NCBI RefSeq assembly: GCF_963675165.1
Contig: NC_087380.1
Location: forward strand, 4,393,803 to 4,457,802
Reading direction: 5' to 3'
DNA from: Halichondria panicea
Taxonomy: Eukaryota > Porifera > Demospongiae > Suberitida > Halichondriidae
DNA: 64,000 bases
Below are positions 38,989-50,200 of the stretch, one piece after another. The notes below the pieces were generated by a model. It was not told the DNA's origin. It searched no databases and was given only the letters and a program-made list of their open reading frames with translations. The translations under genes and the position numbers were made by a program. Numbering within the stretch: position 1 is the stretch's first letter; each line of letters opens with the position of its first letter.

Positions 38989-39135
38989 CTTTCAACAAAT
39001 ATGTGCAATCGCTATAGCGCTACAAGCTAGCTAGCTAGCTGCAAATTAACTGCTTTGCACAAATAAAATCATGAGACCCGCCTCCACAAGTACACATCAT
39101 CACATCTGTAACGACCTTTGCCCATAGTTTAAAAA
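38989..39135. promoter_or_regulatory. Bidirectional promoter region between RPTP-B and KICS2
   Basis: Only 147 bp separate the two divergent start codons, so core promoters and both 5' UTRs must fit here or overlap. On the minus strand it contains GGAGGCGGGTC, a GC-box/E2F-like word. A run of CTAG repeats near 39030 is palindromic. No TATA box is obvious in a suitable place. Confidence 0.6.
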
Positions 39136-42100
39136 ATGGCCACTACTATCAGATCAAGGTCCAATTCTGAAGGTGGGCATATCAGGTCTCCACCAAAACC
39201 AAAACCATCCAGTAGCCGGGTACCAGGTGAGTAGATCTACACTACTTAGAAGTCACCATTCCACACTTCACTCCTCTGCAGTAACACCCTCTGGCTCTGA
39301 GTTTGTGAACATAGGTTCTCCAGAAGAAAACTTACTGGAGACGTACTTTGTCCTACTCTCAAAATTCAGCTTTGATAGAGCAAAGGAGCAATGTGTGAGT
39401 GCATGATTTTGTTTTGGACATCATTATTGCACAGGCAAAGCTCTAGCTTCCAATGAATCGTTGGCCTACTATTTTTCTGAGACTAGATCAAATCCAAAAG
39501 TGGGGGAAAGTTCAATTAGGGCAACTGAGCCTACCTATAAGATGTCCGTCATGGATAAACGATAAGGAGGGTATTAATATAATTATATAGAGCTGCATAA
39601 CTATTGTCCAAGCTGACTTCTCTATAGGACCGTGAGAGGGAGATAAAGAGTGGCACAGGTGGTACCAACTGGTGTGAACTGATGAGCCTCATGAGTCGAT
39701 TATGTGTGGCAGAGATGAACTACTTCTCCCTTAGCTTCATGGAGAGAGCTGCCACCTTCAGACTGGTCCGGAGGGAGGTGAGTGTAGTTGTGGTTACATC
39801 TGTGAATTAAATACCTTGTTTGCATAGACATCGCAATTGGGCATAATTATGTTTGAAGAATCATATATCACAAGTTTACTATAAAATTATATCAACAACA
39901 CATGTACTAGTAAACAATTTATTCATGTATTATGTTTGAAGAATCACATATCACAAGTTTACTATAAAATTATATCAACAACACATGTACTAGTAACATG
40001 TCCTAAACAATTTATTCATGTAGATACATTGTATACCAATTCAGGAAAATACTTTGTTGTTTTTCTCAGCCCCTAAAAGCAATGTATGATTCCATGATAC
40101 TTGACCTGAAGAGGATACATGAGGTGTACATGAACCGCAGGGGGGGAAGCGACTTCTCTTGGGAGCGGAAAATGACTGAGCTGGTGACCAGCCTGTTGGA
40201 GTACACAGCAGCTAAAAGGGACATGACAGATTTGTATCCTATTGTGTCCACATTGGAAACACTTGAAGCTGGGTGCAATTTTCAGTTCTCAGTGCTTCCT
40301 ATGTCACACACCAACTGTATACGAGTGTGCTTCACTGTTATTAAAGTGTACTGTACCAGAATTGAATGTGATAACCGGCTGTACAACAGTCATTCTAAGC
40401 TGTTTGTTTAGAATCACCGGTATGTACGCATCTGCATGTGTTTACCTCTGCGTGTGTTTACCTTGTGGCCCACTTCCTTAACCTTTCAGTTATGTGCACT
40501 TTGAGGTGACTAACTCTTGTCACCTTGACTACAAGCAATTTGAGAGGTACCTCAAGGACATGTTGGAACGATACAAAGACAGTTTTCAGCATCCCTATTT
40601 GAGGCCCGTGAAGACAACATTCCAGTAAGCTGACAAATGTTGTTTACCTTGTATTGTACGTAGACACAATTGTTGAGTGTGTCTGTTCCATTAAAGGACT
40701 GAAGTACCCTCTATAATCATGGATATATTTTCTTTGGCATTATATAATATAAAGTGCTCAACTTCTATCTGGATCAACACAACACAAAATAAAAATCCTC
40801 TGTATATAAGCTACTGAGATCTTACCACATAATTATATACACTAGCTAACATTGTTTTGCTAGAATGTTTTGGCTTCAAGAGATATCCTTTATTAGTCTA
40901 ACGTAAGCAAGGTCTTGCTCATACACATGCCACTTCTGCTTCTCACCACCTGCTCGGTACGAGATCACTTCACCTCCGCTGATTTTCATGAAGTCCTCTG
41001 AAAACACTATTCGATAGATCCACTGTGCACCACCTCCGAAAGTCACATCTGACCAGTCCACGATGGCTCTGAAAGTTCGAATAATGGGGTCATAAGTGGA
41101 ATGTAGGAATGGCTTCTTCTCTGGTGGGGCAGAGCCATCATCAAGTCGCCATTCGGGGGGAGCCTCACTGTACGATATGTAACTTTCTAGTTCATTGAAA
41201 TGATAACTAGCAAGACCCTCAGTATGAGCTTGAACGTAAACACCACCAAAAATGGTGGTCGGTTTTTCCATCAGTGATTCCCCATTTTCTAAGAATGTGA
41301 TGTCAAATGGGTGTATAGTTTGACGACACACTGGACAGTTTAATGGGTTAAATGAATGTGGCTCGGTTAATAGCTTCACCACACAAGATCTACAAAACCT
41401 GTGCTGACATTTAGTAATGACAAGGTCTTCTTTGCTTGTTAGACAGATAGGGCAATCCATTTGCTCAGCCATTTGATTTTCTACTGTTATTTGTTCTAAA
41501 AACTGTTTTGGGTGTGGTCGAGCATGTAGTCATTAAAAAGGGGGAGGGGCTGACATTGTCTCTTTTCGCATGCAGGAGAGAACTGACAGTGTTGGGAGAT
41601 TTACTCCAGGCACAGATTAGCATATCAGAGTGGCAGTTTCTTCCTGCTATTCTGGCTCTACAGGCAGTAGACAGCAAGCTCAGCCAATGGAAAGGTCTAG
41701 TACCTTTGGGAAGCCAGGTTAGAGAATTTATATAACGTAAACAGAGAGCTTTAGCTAAAATACAGTGACCAATCAATTAATATCCCAAATACAAAATTCA
41801 GTCGAGTATATAGTCAACTAATATAGTCAACTACTATATACTGTATAATAATTATTGCAATGGCTTCATTTGAGCACTATAAAATAATGTGTGACGATAT
41901 TAAATTTAGAATATAACAAATGCTTGTAGTATACGATGAACCCAATGCCACATTTATTATTCAGGGTAATCCAGAACGACGTCAGGTGCAAAAATCCATT
42001 CGCTCCCCCCCACAGTCTCCCCCCCCTAGTGGTGGTGTGCCATATTTGTACAAGTGGCTATGCAAGTTCCATGTTACGCTCCTTGCAAAAGTTAGCGAGC

Positions 42101-42953
42101 ACATATAATTTATAACGGACACAGCTCAATGCAAGATTGACATCACATCATTAATGTCATTATGTATTATGATAATACATTACAATAAATGTTATTCCCT
42201 TAGTTCACTCTCTACTTTCATGATGTGTTGTCAGAGCATGCTTCAGTGTATGACATGAAGCATTTGTCAGCCAAGTTGGATGTAGACTTTCTCGGATGGT
42301 ATGTTACTGTTCAGGATACACAAAGTGCTATAGGTCTAAAACAATAATCTATGTTCCCGTAGGCTGTCATCTTTGATACGTCATACACCAGTAACAGCAG
42401 TTATGTTTGTCTTCAACTCTACCGGGGTCCCAGATTTCAAAGGCCCAAGGTACCGTTTTCCTGATTCTCCTGCTCCCACCCTCACTGGCCTGAACTCATA
42501 CCCCTTCATGATTACCATCCCACATGTGAGTGTACCAAACACCTGTGTTGCTTTCGTATATGAGAAATTGTATCTCCAATGCACAGGACTTCGAAGTTTA
42601 CCACCACCGGGCTAACATAATCAGTATGATCATTGAGAAGGGAGGGCAGTTGAACTCTACCACACAGCCTGTGTCACAACACGATGATGTGAGAGTCACA
42701 AACTATAGAATCACAGCTAATGGCCAAAGCAAACCATTTATACTCATTCTATAACATCGTGAGCTTTACTTTTTATTTCACCCAGAATCTGCACTGTGTC
42801 TACTATCTGACCCAAGTTGAACCACTGATTACAATGGTGTGTATTGCAACTATCAAGCGGAGAGAGAGGGACAACAGAGTTACAACACATATAACGGACA
42901 TTGCAGCTCAATTGAGAAATATTCACATAGCTACTCTATTGAGACCGTCTTGA
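39136..42953 (+). CDS. KICS2: KICSTOR complex subunit 2 (C12orf66 homologue)
   Basis: Eleven exons: 39136-39226, 39282-39394, 39628-39777, 40070-40272, 40490-40624, 41576-41717, 41965-42090, 42204-42298, 42363-42525, 42587-42688 and 42786-42953; 1488 bases, 495 aa. The human protein is about 445 aa; the excess is mainly a Ser/Pro-rich N-terminus. Matches to the family run throughout: LLETYFVLLSKFSFDRAKE, EYTAAKRDMTDLYP, RYKDSFQHPYLRPV, ISEWQFLPAILAL, LYKWLCKFHVTLLAKF, and YYLTQVEPLITMVCI near the end. In animals KICS2 acts with ITFG2, KPTN and SZT2 to place GATOR1 on lysosomes and restrain mTORC1 when amino acids are low. Exon 4's end (GG|GTGCAA) is the least certain junction. It is divergent from RPTP-B and hosts a nested gene in intron 5. 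Confidence 0.9.
39848..40022 (+). repeat. 83-bp tandem duplication in KICS2 intron 3
   Basis: Two copies of a block starting TATGTTTGAAGAATCA at 39848 and 39931 lie end to end, the second with a short insertion (ATGTCCTA-like). They are purely intronic. Confidence 0.85.
40876..41472 (-). CDS. Intronless RING-finger protein nested in KICS2 intron 5
   Basis: A single open frame of 198 aa starts at ATG 41472 and ends at 40876. Residues 7-53 form a C3HC4 RING: CPICLTSKEDLV, CQHRFCRSC, then CPVC about 20 residues on, with all eight zinc ligands. The RING predicts E3 ubiquitin ligase activity. The remaining 145 residues (for example RTFRAIVDWSDVTFGGGAQW) form a domain I do not recognise. The gene lies antisense and wholly within intron 5 of KICS2 (40625-41575). 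Lack of introns in a region where every other gene has many suggests a retrocopy or an ancient single-exon gene. Confidence 0.85.
   Translation of the reverse strand: MAEQMDCPICLTSKEDLVITKCQHRFCRSCVVKLLTEPHSFNPLNCPVCRQTIHPFDITFLENGESLMEKPTTIFGGVYVQAHTEGLASYHFNELESYISYSEAPPEWRLDDGSAPPEKKPFLHSTYDPIIRTFRAIVDWSDVTFGGGAQWIYRIVFSEDFMKISGGEVISYRAGGEKQKWHVYEQDLAYVRLIKDIS
42104..42153 (+). repeat. 50-bp direct repeat, copy 1
   Basis: The sequence begins TATAATTTATAACGGACACA and ends ACATCACATCATTA. It occurs again with one mismatch at 43185-43234. This copy is in a KICS2 intron, the other downstream of the gene. Confidence 0.85.
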
Positions 42954-43184
42954 GAGACCACACTATGATGTGTTGATACAATTATGTACTCACATGTCTT
43001 AACTGTCGACATGCATAATGTCTGCATAAATATTAACTTAATTAGTCGCTGCAGAAATTATGTAGTCAAATCTGTGTATTGATCGATTATTATTCATGCA
43101 TGTGCTATAATAATTGTAAACAGACAGCACAGTCGATTAACTCTCTATTAACAGGCGCTCTGAATATATAGGTTTAAAGGACAC

Positions 43185-43234
43185 TATAATTTATAACGGA
43201 CACAGCTCAATGCAGGATTGACATCACATCATTA
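43185..43234 (+). repeat. 50-bp direct repeat, copy 2
   Basis: Second copy of the repeat at 42104-42153, about 1.08 kb away in the same direction. It could be a fragment of a longer dispersed element. Confidence 0.85.
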
Positions 43235-43414
43235 CTCTATAAAGCAGGGTGGAGCTCCGGTCAGTAGTTGTTCGTATTCTCAACCTATAGAGCTAGTGCA
43301 ATTGAGAGTCATGTACTTGTCCGACTAAGAGGTGTAAATATGCACGACGTATAATTTTATAGTCAATCACATAGTATATAAATGACACTCAATAAACCTA
43401 AGAACCATGCCCAC

Positions 43415-43946
43415 AGATAGAGTAGAGAGGGATTGGAAACGGAAGTGATTCACGTGATGTTTTACAATAAAGTCTACGTAGTGGCTCTGGGACCATCGAT
43501 CCGTGTATCTCTTCATAACTCCCGCAAAAGCCCGGGAAACTTATTGTGTTCAATGCATATACATCTCAGAGCTGCTATCCCCATTACTGAATCACATTCC
43601 CCCTAGCTGATGGTAGGTATCAATTGGAAACATAATCTTGATTGTCGTGGAGTAGCTGAGGTACACAGAGCGCTTTTTTCATGCTTGTGTTCTTATAGTA
43701 TACACCTATGATATAGCTAAGGCTGTGTAACTAAATAGTGTCCTGTGTCCTAAATGGCCTCAAGTATGTGATGAAAGTTGATGTTTAGCAGCAGAACTGC
43801 TCGTGGACTTCTTGCAGAGAGCAAAACAATTCTCATGAATTATTCATATTTAGCCCTCATGTTAAAAGTGCCTCGATTAAAACCGCGGAGATACACGGAT
43901 GGTACTTCGAGGGTACTTCCGTTTTCAATCCCTCTCTACTCTATCT
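43415..43946. repeat. Inverted-repeat element (about 530 bp) downstream of KICS2
   Basis: Terminal inverted repeats of about 36 bp: AGATAGAGTAGAGAGGGATT at the left and AATCCCTCTCTACTCTATCT at the right. Inner arms also pair (CCATCGATCCGTGTATCTC against GAGATACACGGATGG). No transposase frame is visible, so it is probably a non-autonomous DNA transposon. The MITE at 43957 lies directly next to it. Confidence 0.75.
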
Positions 43947-43956
43947 ATGGTATAAC

Positions 43957-44148
43957 CAAGGGCGTATAAAAAGAGAGAGGGCATGCAACAGCTTGTGAGC
44001 AAAAACTAAAGTGGGCAGTGGAAAAGTTAGCCTCGAATATGAGGCTATGGAAAAGTACACTAAAAATAAGTAGATTTTTGCTCGCACGTAGCTAGGGTTG
44101 ATAGGGTTGATAGTCAGTTGCATGTGTCCTCTCTTTTATACGCCTTTG
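43957..44148. mobile_element. MITE family M1, copy 1, with 7-bp target duplication
   Basis: The termini CAAGGGCGTATAAAAAGAGA and TCTCTTTTATACGCCTTTG are inverted repeats of more than 30 bp, running on to GGCATGCAAC / GTTGCATG. The element (192 bp) is flanked by GTATAAC at 43950-43956 and 44149-44155. A second member with the same ends is at 54890-55099. Confidence 0.88.
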
Positions 44149-44300
44149 GTATAACTAATTAATTATTCTTGTTTGCATGTATATACAAGTACATGGTAAA
44201 GACACTATAGAGGTATACAACACCAGAAAAATAGGTATGATAGGAATAACGATAACAAAATCAAAATTATAATATTTCCATGGAGTACAGGCAATGGACT

Positions 44301-46431
44301 CTATTTTGTCTCCGTTTTACATACTATATTTAGCATTGTCTGTTCTAAAGGATGCACCTCACCAACAATAACAAGAGAATGAAGAGGCTTGCCTAAGTCT
44401 ACTTTGGACATATTCTCCAGAGTATCCACAACCAACTGCTGAGAGGGCGATCCAATTCTAGCCAGACCAACACACACTGTTTTGGGGGATATACCTGCAA
44501 TCATGTGTGCAGGAATAACAAACATACTACATGCACATAATTATACTTATATGCACCAATAACATTTTCTCTGTACAGCACCACGTACTTTACAATGTCA
44601 AGGGGCTAGGATCGACACCCACGCTAACTTTCAATGCAATGAAACTTTCTATTAAACACAAAGGACCATTTATAAAAGAGGAGAACTGCAATTTAACGAA
44701 GGAAAAACTGAAATCATAAAGAGCCCCTGAAAAAAGAAATTGCTAGCCTACTGTATGCAGGATAAGTAAGATGAATCTAGTTGCCATAAAAATTAAGAAT
44801 CTTGATTTGTACATACAAGAAAGCTAGGTTATTTCAAGCCAAACCCATCTTGGAAGCATGTGAATCGATTATTCTTAGGCGGCAATATACGTACATTCAA
44901 GGCCATGCAGAGCCATAATGCAGCACTTAAATACCATTCTAGCCCTAAATAACAGTGTCACCTTTGATTTGTCTGTTTTGAAGGGCTTCTAACAACTGTG
45001 AAGATGCTTGCACGACAGACATAAAGCGAGGGGGCTCGAAAATCTTGTTCCCTCTGGCAAAGTGAACAATATTATTAATGGATGCTCGAAGCCTTTATAG
45101 GGAAGCTTACGGGAGTTTAGCAGTACAAAAATTCTATACACCGTAGCAAATAACTTTACCATGCGCATGCAGATGTTTTCCTTCAAATGTAACTATACTG
45201 TGCAACTTACTTCATCAAGTTCTTAATGGACTGTTCCTTTACTTTGATATCTAGTGAAACAAAATCAAAATACGTACATACTCAAGCAATTATCTTTCAT
45301 CGTACCTAGCAGGCACAGTGAATGTAGCCCTCGTTCCAAATTAAGTTCAATTTTATCGATAAAACTATCTGGTTTCCAGCCTTCTGTCCAGAATGGAATA
45401 GACACTGTTTCACCAAACCTGTAGAGCTGAAGTCCACAGCAGCTAACAGCATTCATTATTGAAGCGTTGTGGATCACTTCAAATTTGATACCCATTTCGT
45501 AGGCTCGTACAATTAGGTCAGAGTGAGTGGTTGCCCTATGATACTATCACGATAATTATGCTGAACAGCAAATATGTATAGTGCTTGACATACCCCAGAG
45601 GATCTCCAACAACAAGGAAAGCTATATCATTGTCAATAGCATCACGAAGAATCTCATCTGTGAACGACCACAGATGAACGACCAGATTGACTATATTTTC
45701 GTGCAAAATCATAATAAATAGATGTGCCTCACACTCACCACTATTTTGTTCCACCAAATCCCTGTCAGCTAACATAACCTCACGTCCATAGAACTTCTCC
45801 TATTAAAATAATTGTATCGGGTTTGGACAGAAAAATCTACACGACAGTAACAGCTCCGCATTCAACACAGAGAACCATCACTACTGCCAAAGGCATAGTT
45901 ATACGGAAAATACGAAGCCATGTCATGGGTAGGTGGGCATGGCCTGACTCCACGAAAACGAGTCGGGGTCGTCACAAGTCTACACCATGCATGCAGGTAT
46001 GTTTATAGTTTTTTTACAGCTCTGAACATTCTTAGTGGATGTGCTAATAACTTGCTAGCTGTGCATCAATAAGGGGTTTTGTACCGTGATGACTCACCAC
46101 ACTCTCGTACTCGAAACTCTTGAGATAATTTATATGTTAAAAACAAAATCTACTAACACTTTAACCCAGACAGTTAGCCACACGTACTAACTATAAGAGG
46201 AGAAAGCGGAATACTATAGACCAGGCACTATTTCAGTGGTATTTTTGATTTGTTATCCAAAAGGAAGGGGTAATAGTTATCATTATGGTGTTTTACCAGT
46301 TCATCTTTTCCTACACCAAGAATTGAGGTGTAAGCTTCCAAGAAGACTCTGCTTGCTGTCTTGATGATCTGTAGACCTTTTACTGTGACATCTGACGGAT
46401 CATGCAATCCTAGACCTATCAAATACAGCAT
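44301..46431 (-). CDS. DPH5: Diphthine methyl ester synthase
   Basis: Seven exons on the minus strand: 46431-46297, 45799-45739, 45657-45594, 45535-45306, 45250-45211, 45053-44962 and 44494-44301; 816 bases, 271 aa, against about 285 aa in human. The enzyme uses S-adenosylmethionine to methylate the modified histidine of elongation factor 2 during diphthamide synthesis in the cytoplasm. Family landmarks: start [92 protein letters not shown], and [12 protein letters not shown] near the end. The first ATG is supported by the conserved [10 protein letters not shown]-terminus. All phases close. Confidence 0.95.
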
Positions 46432-47219
46432 TGTACGTCCAGTGCTATTTTAGAACACGTGTAGACATGTGTGGGCGTATGGCTGGTAGTCTCGTGAATC
46501 AGCCGCACTTGGAGTCCAAGTGCGGTTGATTCATGAGACTAATCTTCTGGTAAATGTTTTATACACCTGTAGAATTAGAAATGATAATAATAAGACAGCA
46601 CACTGATTAATAATACTGGATGTGGTACATTTAATTTATCTGGCTCTCATGAGAAGTCGTCTACTACACATTGTTGCACAAACTGCACGTACCGGGCTAA
46701 AACTAACAAATTGTACCCAATATGTCATGTTATGTAGAATATTATAGGGAATTGAACACAGCACCTTTATCTGGCCAGGACAGTCACCAAACCAAAATGT
46801 AAACTTTCTTTCGAAAAAAGTACATGTGAATGACATTGTATAAACAAATTGCATGCATGCAGTTATGCTCTCGCCAAGCTTTTCACACTGCAAATGTTTT
46901 TTTAGTTGGATTTTTACATAATAATATAATATATCAGCCATCATGACCAGCAATTAGCAATGCTACACTCCCCATAAGTCTTGTTGCTAATTAAGACTGA
47001 TTTAATATATCAGCCAGTACAGGTACTGTGACGTTAGACGAGGCTAGGATTGACCAAGTTACTGAGTGCAGGCATTAAGTTGTTGATGCAGTAAAACACA
47101 GCATAACTATAAAAAATCAGGGATAAAAATCATGTGCAGTAGTAAAAACAAACTAAAAAGTGTGTACATCTATAATTATGTACATGACCTACAGCAGTAG
47201 CCGCAGCTACTGTCAGAGT
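46432..47219. other. Spacer between DPH5 and the BPI-like gene
   Basis: Both neighbours are on the minus strand. Apart from the palindrome at 46489-46541 I see only AT-rich sequence. The open frame around 46636-46953 on the minus strand has no family support. Confidence 0.5.
46489..46541. repeat. Near-perfect 53-bp palindrome upstream of DPH5
   Basis: AGTCTCGTGAATCAGCCGCA pairs with TGCGGTTGATTCATGAGACT, with a very short loop. It could form a cruciform or RNA hairpin. It lies about 60 bases 5' of the DPH5 start codon, so it could be in its promoter or 5' UTR. Confidence 0.8.
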
Positions 47220-50200
47220 CTATGGTTTGTAGTTAATGTCTGTGCTCACAAGCACATACCCCTGTATTTGTGTGTGTGTAGGAGTGGTACATGTAGATGT
47301 GTGGAGCTGAGGCACAAGAGGTAAACTTATTACCTGTCCAAAAGAGATGCTAGGGTTCACAAATGAGATTCCATCCACGATTGGGATAGGGATACCAGCA
47401 TTAGCATACTCTGCAGGGTTATATTTTCCAGCAATTCACAAAGACAGTAGCTTACGGTTCACTGTTGGTATCACAAACGCTGTACACAGTAGGTTAGCAG
47501 CTGTTTGAAGAACAAAAACCTGTATCAAAGAATGTACAATTGGTTTTAACTAATGATTATACGAAATTCTGATTACTCACACTGAATTGCCCTATATCTG
47601 ATTTAACCAAGTTGATGCTTGCCCTGCATACATGTAATGGTAAACTAAGACAAGTGTGTTGCTGGAAGAACTTACTTCAGAAAAGTGAGATTGGCACTGA
47701 CAATTTCCTTACCACCTACCGGAGCAACCTTAACCTTCACGTCGGCAAGTACATTCTGCAATGTAACCACCATGAAATCATTGACAAGCATACTACACAG
47801 AATAATTAAGCCGTCAGCTGAGGCTGCTTTAGTATCTGTTACATGTACTTATAGGCTCACAATTCCAAGAGTGAAGACAGGTATATTCTGTTTTGTAGTT
47901 GAGTTGACCACATAGACATCGACATTACCAGGTAGTACAAAATCAGCACTAGTGCTGTTGATTGTGAGGTTTGGAGGACGCACTGTCACAAGCCCTAGCA
48001 TCATTGCCATGTTTGGATACTTATTATATAGCTGCATGGAGAGCATAATTACAATAATCGTATTAATGCTAAATTAGTAGTTCTTACAGCAGGTACAATG
48101 AGCCGAAAAGAAGAAGTGTTCAGTTGCAAAGGAAGACTTTTTGGTACCTGGTGGATTCAGACAGTTCTTACAAACTCATAATTATTATGGTTTAAACAAA
48201 CCATGTCAGCAGTGACATTGTAATTTAGAATGCCCGCTTGCTGATACACAAATCCTGCCGAATCAGCAAGATACTCAGTCAGCCACACATACATCATGTT
48301 TCCTGACTCAGTGACTGGTGGAAGTGGAGCTGGAGTGTACGGGCACTCGACTGGCTTGGCAATCAAGAAAAATTCTCCCTAGATACAGTAGAATTATAAT
48401 GTAGGCTGCATGAGCACCACTTTCATACCTTGTGATCTGTCTCTACATAAGTAGTGCTGAAGGTAGGAGTCGTTAGAAGTGCAAAATTTATTTCTGACGT
48501 CTTATCCACCTTCACAACAACTTAATTAAAATGAAGGAAAATTATGAACGCGTGGACAAAAATCAATCCATTAACAAATTCCTTACTGGGAAGTGATTCC
48601 AGTGCCGCATTGCCTTGTTTGTTGATTGCTTCAGTGGCTGCTGCACACACCTAAAATACGATAAATTTTGGTCAAGTTTTCATTGCTTTTGTGTTGCAGT
48701 TCACCTGTTGTTGAATGCTTCCCTTGAGGCCACCAGCAATTGAACTAGCAAACAGGTTGTACAGCCAGCTGTGTAAGCAAAAACAATATTTCTATTGATG
48801 TACATTCTAATTTTAATGCTATGTTAATCACATGCATACACTGGTAATAATTTAACGACTCGTCGAGTGCAATATGGCCAATGGCAAGGCCTCTAATTAT
48901 GCCTCAACTTTTCCATGTACGATTCATACCTGGCTCCCCCATGAAAGTGAATGTCAAGTTTTTCGATACTCAGAGAGCAGCCAGTGGTGGAGAGGGTGGC
49001 ATGACCCTTACTGTCTGCACCCACCAGAACACTCATGGTTAGTGACACACTGCTCACAGAAACATCACAGCTGCCACTGTCCGATACATGGGGCCTGACG
49101 TAAAAAATAGCAGACATTATAATTTGTCTAAAGAAGAAACAGCAGACTGATGATCACGTATGATATCAAAGAGCAGTTTTAATACAGACTGTAGCTACCA
49201 TAACATTGAAGCTGAGGACACAGGAACCAACGCACACACAAAATGACCCATACAAACTACACCTTCCGTCTGGTGATAATTTTAATACGTATGCAGGAGA
49301 GGAAGGAAGTCCACACTTACCAGCTATTTTCCCTGTAGTGCCAGTTTGCATTGGCAGTCATGGAAATACTAGATGCTTGAACAAGAATTCCCTTCCCAGG
49401 AACAGATGTTAAAGTGGACGTTGGGATGGTTAACCCACTGAGCTTGATACTGAAAAATGAAACGCACATTTGGAAACAATAGTTACAATGTAAAATGAAA
49501 TGCACATTTGGAAACAATAGTTACAATGTAGAAACACCATAATTATACCAGTTCTCAAGTTGCTGGCTTCCTTGAAAATGGCATGGACTTGTTGGCTCCA
49601 CTACACTGTGACACTAATAGCCATACTAATAATTATGAGTGGGTGTTACATGTATATTGGGCAATAAAAAAAGTCTTGAATTTCAGCTTATAATTATAGG
49701 CAGCAGTATTAATTGAAAATCCACCTATATTATTACATGTATGTATCATGCACACAACCGTACTGCTGGCTACTGCTGGCTAGAAAGCATGTCATACCTG
49801 GAGAGAGAGTACGAGATGGAGCCTATTGGGGTGCCTGCTTTTCCTGAGATATCAGGGATAGTGATGGACGAGAGAGACTGCTCAAGAATAGGTATTCCCA
49901 CCTGACGAACTGCAAGCATGAACAAAAAATCAACTAAATTCAGTTTGAATGGCCAGAGATTAGAGGTATTGGCAACGGCAGTAACTCATTTTGCACAGTT
50001 GTATACAGACCTTTCTTGTATGTGTCACAAACCCTTTCTTATTTATAACAATCATAATCTACTTGACATGCGCAATTACATCATACATATAACAGTAATG
50101 TATTATTGCTAACTATAAGTAATGATCAGTACCAATCTATCAGTTACAGTCACTGTTACATATGTTTAGTTATACACATGTAGTTTGTGCCCCAAGGTTT

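Larger units (their letters stand above)
42954..44300. other. Intergenic region between KICS2 and DPH5
   Basis: The region separates two convergent genes. It holds a 50-bp direct repeat, the 530-bp inverted-repeat element and MITE M1 copy 1, and otherwise AT-rich unique sequence with no supported gene. Confidence 0.6.

Noticed and set aside
44531-44719. Plus-strand frame overlapping the DPH5 intron
   Set aside because: Lies within a DPH5 intron without coding features; it is the kind of chance frame expected in AT-rich sequence.
46636-46953. 105-codon minus-strand frame between DPH5 and the BPI-like gene
   Set aside because: AT-rich composition, no homology I can recognise, no signal or domain pattern.
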